This document shows positions 16,735 through 23,929 of a stretch of 64,000 bases of DNA, piece after piece. Every line of letters starts with the position of its first letter. The first letter of the stretch is position 1. Location of the stretch: NCBI GenBank assembly GCA_963815305.1, contig CAWFFW010000001.1, forward strand, positions 1,550,001-1,614,000. Reading direction: 5' to 3'. Position numbers and translations under genes: made by a program. The notes under the pieces were generated by a model, which was not told the DNA's origin, ran no database searches, and worked only from the letters and a program-made list of their open reading frames with translations. This stretch comes from CAXBID01 sp963815305. GTDB lineage: Bacteria; Bacteroidota; Bacteroidia; Flavobacteriales; Flavobacteriaceae.

Positions 16735-18921
16735 CTATCGTGTAAACAGCAATTCTCTATACTTGGTTAGCGGCCAAATTTCATCATCCACAAGTAATTC
16801 TAACTTATCACAATGGTAACGAATATCGTCAAACAACGGTTTTACTTTATTGCAATACGCCAATGCTTTTTTCTCAATATCCTCAATGCTATTCGCTTTT
16901 CGCCTTTCGTTAATCATTTTAGTAACGTTGGCGTTAATGCCTTCTATATGACTTGAAATATCTTTAATAAGATTAATTTGTTCTTTAGAAACACTTTTAA
17001 AATCGGCTTCAAAAATTTCTTTTAAGCCCTTTACATTTTCAATTAAAACATTCTGATACTTAACGGCTGTTGGTACAATATGATTTCTGGCGATATCGCC
17101 TAAAACCCGACCTTCAATTTGAATATGCATGCTATAAGCTTCCATTTCAATTTCGTAGCGCGCCTCGGTTTCTATTTTACTCATCACATTCATTTCTTCA
17201 AATAACGTGATGGTTTGTTCTGAAATTTTAGCTTTTAAAGCTTCTGGAGTTGTTTTGTTATTGCTCAGTCCGCGCTTTTTTGCCTCGGCTTCCCATGCTG
17301 CACCATAACCATTTCCTTCAAACAAAATAGCTTTTGTAGATTTTATATATTCTCTAAGTACATTAAAAATAGCTTCGTCTTTCTTTAAATCTTTTTTATC
17401 GATTAACAAGTCAACTTCAACCTTAAAGTCTTTTAATTGTTTGGCCACTATAGTGTTTAAAACCGTCATAGGGTTACCACAATTGGCGGTAGACCCCACC
17501 GCTCTAAATTCAAATTTATTTCCTGTAAAAGCAAAAGGTGATGTACGGTTTCTATCAGTGTTATCTAATAAAACATCTGGGATTTTACCAACGACATTAA
17601 GCTTAAGTTCGGTTTTTTCTTGGGGCGATAGTTTACCTTTTGTAACACCTTCTAACTCTTCTAAAACCTTGGTGAGTTGCTTTCCTATAAATACGGACAT
17701 GATGGCTGGTGGTGCTTCATTAGCTCCCAGTCTATGGTCGTTACTTGCTGAGGCAATCGCTGCTCTTAAAAGGGCTTCGTGGGTATGAACTGCCTTTATT
17801 GTATTTATAAAAAACGTTAAAAACTGCAGGTTACTCATCGGGGTTTTACCAGGTTGCAACAAGTTAACACCCGTATCTGTGGATAAGGACCAATTATTAT
17901 GTTTACCAGACCCATTGATTCCTGCAAATGGCTTTTCGTGCAATAACACCTTAAAATTATGCCGCGATGCTACACGACCCATAATATCCATGAGTAACGA
18001 ATTATGATCTACCGCTAAATTTGCCTCCTCAAATATGGGTGCTAATTCAAATTGATTGGGTGCTACTTCGTTATGACGTGTTTTTACTGGAATGCCTAAT
18101 AACATACATTCGTTTTCCAAATCTCGCATAAAATTTAAAGCTCTATTTGGGATGGCTCCAAAATAATGATCGTCCAGTTGCTGCCCTTTTGCTGAAGAAT
18201 GACCTAACAACGTTTTTCCTGTAAGTGTTAAATCTGGACGTGTTGCAGCCAGTGTTTTATCAATTAAAAAATACTCCTGCTCCCAACCTAAAGAGGATGT
18301 TACTTTTTTAACATTTTTATCAAAATATCTGCAAACCGCAGTCGCCGCATTATCAACGGCGTGTAGAGCTCTTAAAAGTGGTGTTTTGTAATCTAGTGCC
18401 TCACCCGTATAGGCCACAAAAATAGTTGGAATACAAAGCGTGGTACTATATATAAATGCTGGTGAGGTTGGATCCCATGCTGTATAACCTCTGGCTTCAA
18501 AAGTATTTCTTATACCTCCACTTGGAAAACTAGACGCATCTGGTTCTTGCTGTACTAATTGGTTACCATCAAATTTTTCAATAGCCATTCCATTGCCTAT
18601 AGTTTCAAAAAAAGCATCATGTTTTTCAGCCGTTACACCTGTTAGCGGTTGAAACCAATGGGTGTAGTGCGTTGCACCTTTTGAAAGTGCCCAATCTTTC
18701 ATTGAGGATGCCACTTGGTCGGCGATACTTCTATCTATTTTTTTGCCATGGCTAATTGCACTCATAACACCTTCAAAAGCATCTTTAGTTAAATACTGGC
18801 GCATAGTGGTTTCGTTAAAAACGTTTTCTCCAAAAAGTTGAGAACGTTTTGCTTTCTCATTAAAAATATTGGGTTTGTAGGCCAATGACTCTTTTATGGC
18901 GTGAAATCGGAGTGTGGACAT
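16735..18921 (-). CDS. glnN: Glutamine synthetase class III
   Basis: 728 residues, the large class III form common in Bacteroidota; makes glutamine from glutamate, ammonia and ATP. Visible features: LGWEQEYFLID (metal-ligand glutamates), GKHNNWSLSTDTG (the class III version of the ATP/active-site loop), NDHRLGANEAPPAIMS, and a C-terminal extension of ~200 residues rich in helices. Divergent from the class II synthetase gene, so both probably share the 264-base control region. The start (MSTLRFHAIKESLAYKPN) is the usual one. Confidence 0.95.
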   Translation of the reverse strand: MSTLRFHAIKESLAYKPNIFNEKAKRSQLFGENVFNETTMRQYLTKDAFEGVMSAISHGKKIDRSIADQVASSMKDWALSKGATHYTHWFQPLTGVTAEKHDAFFETIGNGMAIEKFDGNQLVQQEPDASSFPSGGIRNTFEARGYTAWDPTSPAFIYSTTLCIPTIFVAYTGEALDYKTPLLRALHAVDNAATAVCRYFDKNVKKVTSSLGWEQEYFLIDKTLAATRPDLTLTGKTLLGHSSAKGQQLDDHYFGAIPNRALNFMRDLENECMLLGIPVKTRHNEVAPNQFELAPIFEEANLAVDHNSLLMDIMGRVASRHNFKVLLHEKPFAGINGSGKHNNWSLSTDTGVNLLQPGKTPMSNLQFLTFFINTIKAVHTHEALLRAAIASASNDHRLGANEAPPAIMSVFIGKQLTKVLEELEGVTKGKLSPQEKTELKLNVVGKIPDVLLDNTDRNRTSPFAFTGNKFEFRAVGSTANCGNPMTVLNTIVAKQLKDFKVEVDLLIDKKDLKKDEAIFNVLREYIKSTKAILFEGNGYGAAWEAEAKKRGLSNNKTTPEALKAKISEQTITLFEEMNVMSKIETEARYEIEMEAYSMHIQIEGRVLGDIARNHIVPTAVKYQNVLIENVKGLKEIFEADFKSVSKEQINLIKDISSHIEGINANVTKMINERRKANSIEDIEKKALAYCNKVKPLFDDIRYHCDKLELLVDDEIWPLTKYRELLFTR

Positions 18922-19185
18922 GTCGTTACTAATTTAAATTTAGTTTGATTGGTAACACAAAAATAACGAGATGAAAGCTTTAAAAGTTAAAAAACAAAAA
19001 AACTTTTTTAATAATTTTCAATATTTAATTAAAATAATTCTCTTTTTTTTATTTATCCCCCAAAATAATAGGGTATGAATAAAAATTTATTAGCAATTTA
19101 TTAAAATACCCCTCAAAATTTATAGTCTATAAATAATAATTTATATTTGTTACTAATATTAATTATCCTAAATAAAATATTCATT
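18922..19185. promoter_or_regulatory. Shared control region of the two glutamine synthetase genes
   Basis: Very AT-rich. A -7-type element TATATTTG (19142-19149, pattern TAnnTTTG of Bacteroidota sigma-ABfr) lies 36 bases before the class II ATG; no good -33 TTTG precedes it. GGGTAT (19071-19076) and ATACCC (19106-19111) form a spaced inverted pair that could be an operator for a nitrogen regulator. Both assignments are inferences. Confidence 0.4.
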
Positions 19186-20208
19186 ATGGCAAAAATTAAA
19201 TTAGAATACATTTGGTTAGACGGGTACCACCCCACTCAAAATTTGAGAAGTAAAACCAAGGTAGAAGAACATGAAAACTTTAAAGGCACTTTAGAAGAAA
19301 TAGGAAACTGGTCTTTTGATGGTTCTTCAACAAGACAAGCTGAGGGTGGATCATCTGACTGTTTATTAGTACCTGTTGCAATTTACCCTGATCCAGATCG
19401 TATTAATGGGTATTTAGTAATGACTGAAGTTATGAATGCTGATGGAACACCACATGTATCTAACGGAAGAGCTACTATCGATGATGATGATAATGATTTC
19501 TGGTTTGGATTTGAGCAAGAATATTTCATTATGGATACTAAAACACAACTACCATTAGGGTTCCCTGTTGGTGGATATCCTGCACCACAAGGTATGTATT
19601 ACTGCTCGGTTGGTGGAAAAAACACCCATGGTAGAGATTTAGTTGAAGAGCATGCCGATTTATGTATTGATGCGGGTTTAAACTTTGAAGGTATTAACCA
19701 AGAAGTTGCTTCAGGACAATGGGAATTCCAATTATTTGCTAAAGGCGCTAAAAAAGCTGGAGACGAAATCTGGATTGCTAGATATTTATTAGATCGTTTA
19801 ACTGAAAAATATGGTTACTATATTGAGTATCATCCAAAACCTCTAGGAAAAGATATGGATTGGAATGGTTCTGGTATGCACGCTAATTTCTCTAACGAAA
19901 TATTAAGAACATGTGGCGATAAAGAAGTTTACGCAAAAATATGTGAAGCGTTCCGTCCTGTTGTAAAAGAACACATTGCTGTTTATGGAGAGTTTAACGA
20001 CCAACGTTTAACTGGATTACACGAAACTGCTGCTATTACAGATTTCTCTTGGGGAATTTCAGATAGAGGTGCATCTATTCGTATTCCACTTATTGCTGTA
20101 GAAAAAGGCTGGAAAGGCTGGTTAGAAGATAGAAGACCGGCTTCAAACGGAGATCCATATAAAATTGCTGGACGTATTATTAAAACTGTTAAATCCGCTA
20201 AGGTTTAA
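19186..20208 (+). CDS. glnII: Glutamine synthetase class II (eukaryotic-type)
   Basis: 340 residues from ATG 19186; an in-frame TTG further upstream would add a sequence unlike the family. Class II enzymes are short, as here. Motifs: beta-grasp start KLEYIWLDGYHPT, NWSFDGSSTRQAEG, FGFEQEYFIMD (metal-binding glutamates), GINQEVASGQWEFQ and WNGSGMHANFS (ATP/ammonia site), and IRIPLIAVEKGWKGWLEDRRPASNGDPY near the end. Works in ammonia assimilation alongside glnN. Followed by a strong terminator. Confidence 0.95.
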   Translation: MAKIKLEYIWLDGYHPTQNLRSKTKVEEHENFKGTLEEIGNWSFDGSSTRQAEGGSSDCLLVPVAIYPDPDRINGYLVMTEVMNADGTPHVSNGRATIDDDDNDFWFGFEQEYFIMDTKTQLPLGFPVGGYPAPQGMYYCSVGGKNTHGRDLVEEHADLCIDAGLNFEGINQEVASGQWEFQLFAKGAKKAGDEIWIARYLLDRLTEKYGYYIEYHPKPLGKDMDWNGSGMHANFSNEILRTCGDKEVYAKICEAFRPVVKEHIAVYGEFNDQRLTGLHETAAITDFSWGISDRGASIRIPLIAVEKGWKGWLEDRRPASNGDPYKIAGRIIKTVKSAKV

Positions 20209-20236
20209 TAATCACACAGTATCACGTTTTGTTCAT

Positions 20237-20270
20237 AAAAAACGCCAGCATTATTTTGTTGGCGTTTTTT
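20237..20270 (+). terminator. Rho-independent terminator after the class II synthetase gene
   Basis: AAAAAACGCCA (20237-20247) pairs perfectly with TGGCGTTTTTT (20260-20270) across a 12-base loop, giving an 11-bp stem that ends in a T run, 29 bases after the stop codon. Confidence 0.9.
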
Positions 20271-20286
20271 ATATTTAATTTTTTGG

Positions 20287-20467
20287 GCGTTACCACAAGG
20301 GTCAAGCTTTTTGTTGCAATCGTTTTAAAACTGTTTATAATCCGTCATTTCAAGGCGTATGTGACGAGTCATCTTTTTATCGATTTAAAAAATTGCCACA
20401 ACATTTTCTAAATGTTTCGCAATGACGTGATGGTTTTAAAAAGGATTTCCACTGCAATCCCTAACGC
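20287..20467 (-). repeat. GCGTTA...TAACGC element, copy 3
   Basis: Same family as 16546-16701, in reverse orientation. The right end reads, in reverse, GCGTTAGGGATTGCAGTGG, identical to copy 1 over at least 30 bases. The left end is GCGTTACC with a small ACC/GGT stem. The hairpin end faces the upstream class II synthetase gene, as in the other copies. A ~60-residue frame here has no protein-like features. Confidence 0.7.
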
Positions 20468-20727
20468 GTATGTTTGCCTAGTTGGGTTTTTAGATTTAAG
20501 GTGATTTTGTTTTTGGAAACGATCGTTTAACAGATTCATATAAGAATAGTAGGGCGGAAAAACGCACGAACCATTCGGTTAAGCAAAAGCCAAATTTTTA
20601 AATTTTTCTTATTACTTTTATTTTTCAATAAACCAAATTAAAACATTTAGCGACCTCGAAAAGTACTGCGAATATTGGTTTAAGCAACAATTATCCTATT
20701 ATTTTTATACGTTGTTACCTACCGTTA

Positions 20728-22044
20728 TTATTCCACAATCTTATTCAATATATATTCCAATGCTTTATCAGATTCTATTTCAATATTTGGTTTTACCCCA
20801 TTTTCGTCTAAACGTTCACCTGAATAAGTTATGTAATCATTTAATGGAATTCTCAGAATAAGGTCGTTTGATAACTTAAACTCATTTGATGATAACATAG
20901 CACCAGCTGTATGTTCTCCTATAATAGTGGCATACTTGTGATATTTTAATCCATATACAAAAGGTTCACAAGTGCTTCCCGTGTTATTATTTGTGAGTAC
21001 ATAAACCTTTCCAGTAAAATGTTTTTTTGAAGGCAATACTTTAAAATATGCACCATAGTTATTAGCAGCTTTTTCATTCCATTCATTCATACTTCCACCA
21101 CTAAATTCCGTAAATTTTGAATAATCATTTTTGCTTGGAAGTCGATCAAATTCTTTGTACCAATTATTATTCGGAAAAACTCCTGAAATAATTGGTTTAT
21201 CAATTATATATTCTGCTAATGGAAAAGCAGACAAATGATCACCACCTGGGTTATCTCTTAAATCGATAATTAAATTTCTATATTTTTTCGTTTCAATAGT
21301 TGCTATAAAACTAAGCATCTGTTCCCTTGTACCAGAGAATTTTTTTATTTTGAGAACGCAAGTAGATTCATCAATTTCTTCTAATATCGAAAATTTAGTA
21401 TCTAAATTGTTTGACATATCTAATGGCTTAGATTTAGATAAATTATAATGAGAAAAAGGAAAATCTCTAGCAAAAGCTAAAAATGCAACCTGAAGCTCAA
21501 AATCATCATTAATTTTTCCGCTTAATTTTGTCATTCTTTTTTTAAATTTTTTCCAATCACTAGAATTGATAAATTTTTGGTTGTAAATATTATCTTCCGT
21601 TAGCTTAAAAATTTCTTCAAATGTATTTTTGTAATTTCTTATGGGCTTGATATCGTTTACTTTTAGACCTAAAATATTATTTTTTGATCCGTCATTATTA
21701 ATGATAGTGATTTTCAGGGAATCACTTTTAATAATAGCTTTAAACTTACTCTGAATGAAAACCCTTTGAAAATTGCCTTCATATACATTATTTACCATAT
21801 TTCCTTCAAAATGAATTATTTCTGGTTTTTCCAAAGATGTTGCCATTTTAGCCAATTTGAATTTCAAACCACCTACAATATCCTTCAAAGCATTTTCTCT
21901 TGTCATACCCATCAGTTTCCCGTCGGTTACTTTAGTTGTTAAATAATAATCATACCCATCTTCACTTTTCACGAACCATTTGTCTTGAGCTAAAACCAAA
22001 TTTGTGAATAGTAAAATGGTAATAATAATACAGCTGTTTTTCAT
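20728..22044 (-). CDS. S41 family (C-terminal processing type) secreted peptidase
   Basis: 438 residues with a signal peptide (IIITILLFTNLVLAQ). The C-terminal half is an S41/tail-specific-protease fold: NLIIDLRDNPGGDHLSAFPLA, then KVYVLTNNNTGSTCEPFVYG, where the Ser of GST is the expected nucleophile, and IIGEHTAGAML. No PDZ domain is obvious, so this is the short S41 type seen in Bacteroidota. Probably a periplasmic protease; substrate unknown. Confidence 0.85.
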   Translation of the reverse strand: MKNSCIIITILLFTNLVLAQDKWFVKSEDGYDYYLTTKVTDGKLMGMTRENALKDIVGGLKFKLAKMATSLEKPEIIHFEGNMVNNVYEGNFQRVFIQSKFKAIIKSDSLKITIINNDGSKNNILGLKVNDIKPIRNYKNTFEEIFKLTEDNIYNQKFINSSDWKKFKKRMTKLSGKINDDFELQVAFLAFARDFPFSHYNLSKSKPLDMSNNLDTKFSILEEIDESTCVLKIKKFSGTREQMLSFIATIETKKYRNLIIDLRDNPGGDHLSAFPLAEYIIDKPIISGVFPNNNWYKEFDRLPSKNDYSKFTEFSGGSMNEWNEKAANNYGAYFKVLPSKKHFTGKVYVLTNNNTGSTCEPFVYGLKYHKYATIIGEHTAGAMLSSNEFKLSNDLILRIPLNDYITYSGERLDENGVKPNIEIESDKALEYILNKIVE

Positions 22045-22217
22045 AATTTTTATATTATAAGTAAATGTAAAAGAATCTATTTATACATAATGGTCAGAAC
22101 AAATGCAACTTATATTCGCTTTGATAGAATGCTCTATAATGATAGACGTTATGTTTTATCAAAAGGTTGCCTGAAGACGATTTTTTTTAAAATTGTAGAT
22201 AACTCGTGGATATTAAA

Positions 22218-22255
22218 ACGTTTTAATGTTTTATATCTAAAGTTAAACGAAGTTA
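22218..22255 (+). repeat. 38-base dispersed repeat, copy 2
   Basis: Begins ACGTTTTAATGTTTTATATC and ends AAGTTAAACGAAGTTA; 35 of 38 positions match copy 1 at 16095-16132 in inverted orientation. It lies in the 295-base gap between the antiporter and S41 peptidase genes, which otherwise shows nothing. Confidence 0.7.
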
Positions 22256-22339
22256 GCTGAAATTTTTACAAAGTCAAGCTTTCTCATGTCGTAAAATAAA
22301 ACTACAGAATGAAGATAGAAGAGTTACAACATATTAAAC

Positions 22340-23284
22340 TTAACCTTTAGTAAACAACAAAAACATAAACGCACCATAACCAATTACTAGAAAAAACCCT
22401 TTAAGCCTATCTATTTGTAGTTTTTTAGGTAGAAAAACAAGCGGAATTAAAACGGCTGAAAACCCTAACATCCAAAAAATATCGTTAGTCAAAATTTGAG
22501 GTGCCGTTACGGGAATAGGTTTTATAATAGCCGTTAAACCTAAAACAGAACCTATATTAAAAATATTAGACCCAATTAAATTCCCTAAAGAAATGGCTTT
22601 TTCTTGTTTTGCTGCAGCAATAACAGAAGCTGCTAATTCGGGAACACTAGTGCCAATAGCTATTAAGGAAACTCCAATTACAGCTTCGCTAACGCCTATT
22701 GAAATAGCGATTGCTTTTGCACCTTCAACTAACCATTCACTACCAAAATATAATGCAGCTGCACCGATAAGTAACCAAATACCTATTTTAAAATTTGAAA
22801 CTACAGCTAGTGTATCGTCAACCTCTTCAATAGTGTTATCACTTTTGGCACTTCGAATTAATACAACTAGAAATAAAATAAGTCCACCAAATAAAATACC
22901 ACCTTCAACAGCGGTAAGCACACCGTCATTTTTAAGAAAATAATAAAGTACTATTGAAAAAAACATCATTACTGGCCAGTTCATTTTATAAAAAGACTTA
23001 TCCACGCCGATAGCGCCGACAATAGCGGTAATTCCTAAAACCAAACCAATATTTGCAATATTTGAGCCAACAACATTGTTTATAGCAATATCTGGGGAAC
23101 CCGATAAGGCAGCTTGTAAGCTTACTAAAAGCTCTGGTGCTGAAGTGGCAAAAGAAACCACCGTCATACCAATAACCATTTTTGAAATATTGAACTTAAA
23201 AGATAGCGCTACTGATGAACGTACCAAAAACTCGCCACCTATTACTAATAAAACAAAACCTAATATGACCAAAAGCAAACTCAT
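22340..23284 (-). CDS. Calcium/sodium antiporter (YrbG/CaCA family)
   Basis: 314 residues, about ten membrane segments. Two inverted alpha-repeats carry the ion-binding motifs: GMTVVSFATSAPELLVSL with VVGSNIANIGLVLG in the first half, and GVSLIAIGTSVPELAASV with LIGSNIFNIGSVLG in the second. Family members exchange Na+ for Ca2+ at the inner membrane. The start at ATG 23284 (MSLLLVILGFVLLVIGGEF) is right at the first membrane helix. Confidence 0.93.
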   Translation of the reverse strand: MSLLLVILGFVLLVIGGEFLVRSSVALSFKFNISKMVIGMTVVSFATSAPELLVSLQAALSGSPDIAINNVVGSNIANIGLVLGITAIVGAIGVDKSFYKMNWPVMMFFSIVLYYFLKNDGVLTAVEGGILFGGLILFLVVLIRSAKSDNTIEEVDDTLAVVSNFKIGIWLLIGAAALYFGSEWLVEGAKAIAISIGVSEAVIGVSLIAIGTSVPELAASVIAAAKQEKAISLGNLIGSNIFNIGSVLGLTAIIKPIPVTAPQILTNDIFWMLGFSAVLIPLVFLPKKLQIDRLKGFFLVIGYGAFMFLLFTKG

Positions 23285-23364
23285 AAACTATTTTTTTTAC
23301 GAAGATAAATGAAAGTAAAAAGTGAAAAGTAAAAAGCGAACTATTTTTTTGAAAACTTAAAATT

Positions 23365-23418
23365 TAGTTAGATAACTATTATTTTAGTTGTATAACTACA
23401 AAAATAGTTATAAGTTTG
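23365..23418 (+). promoter_or_regulatory. Three BlaI-type operator boxes phased every 20 bases
   Basis: TAGTTAGATAACTA (23365-23378) and TAGTTGTATAACTA (23385-23398) are 14-base near-palindromes; a third, weaker TAGTTATAAGTTTG starts at 23405. The starts are exactly 20 bases apart (two helical turns), placing bound dimers on one face. TAGTT/AACTA half-sites fit BlaI/MecI-type operators. They lie 150-200 bases upstream of the BlaI-like gene, as expected for autoregulation. Confidence 0.65.
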
Positions 23419-23423
23419 TTTTG

Positions 23424-23490
23424 CGTTAGACATGGAACGGTTTTTTTGAGGCCGCCTGTAAAGCAAGTAGTGAAATAGCCCTATTCATGA
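23424..23490 (+). other. Unexplained GC-richer block in the leader of the BlaI-like gene
   Basis: Starts GCGTTAGACATGGAACGG, then a T run, then AGGCCGCCTGTAAAGCAAG. It stands out from the AT-rich flanks, shares the GCGTTAG start with the 155-180 bp element but not its body, and has no frame. Possibly another dispersed repeat. Confidence 0.3.
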
Positions 23491-23567
23491 GTTCATTAAT
23501 TTAAAATAGTAATTAACAAATAAAGCCCTACCCTTATGATAACGCCTAAATACTTAAATGATTTATA

Positions 23568-23927
23568 ATGGAAAAACTAACCCACAAAGAAGAGGAAATC
23601 ATGCATATTTTATGGACGCTTGAAAAAGCTTTTGTTAAAAATGTATTGGCAGAGATTAAAGAAGATAAGCCTCATTACAACACACTTTCAACCATCATTA
23701 GAAATTTGGAAGAGAAAGGCTATGTGGCCTACAATGCCTTCGGAAAAACCCACCAGTACTTCCCTATTATCTCTAAAGAAGAGTACAGAAAAGGATTTAT
23801 GAATACCGCTATTAATAATTATTTTAATAATTCCTACAAAAACATGGTGTCCTTTTTTGCTAAGGAAGAAAAGATTAGTGTTGAAGAATTAAAAGAGATT
23901 ATTGAACTCATTGAAAAAAACAACTAG
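23568..23927 (+). CDS. BlaI/MecI/CopY family repressor
   Basis: 119 residues. N-terminal winged helix: LTHKEEEIMHILWTLEKAFV, then YNTLSTIIRNLEEKGYVAY (recognition helix); the C-terminal helices mediate dimerisation. These repressors are inactivated by proteolysis when the partner BlaR1-type protease senses its signal. The partner gene starts 2 bases after this stop, so the pair is a coupled operon with the upstream boxes as likely operator. Confidence 0.93.
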   Translation: MEKLTHKEEEIMHILWTLEKAFVKNVLAEIKEDKPHYNTLSTIIRNLEEKGYVAYNAFGKTHQYFPIISKEEYRKGFMNTAINNYFNNSYKNMVSFFAKEEKISVEELKEIIELIEKNN

Positions 23928-23929
23928 CC

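Noticed and set aside
20229..20411. 60-residue hydrophobic protein after the class II glutamine synthetase
   Set aside because: The frame overlaps the terminator and a dispersed repeat and has no conserved features.
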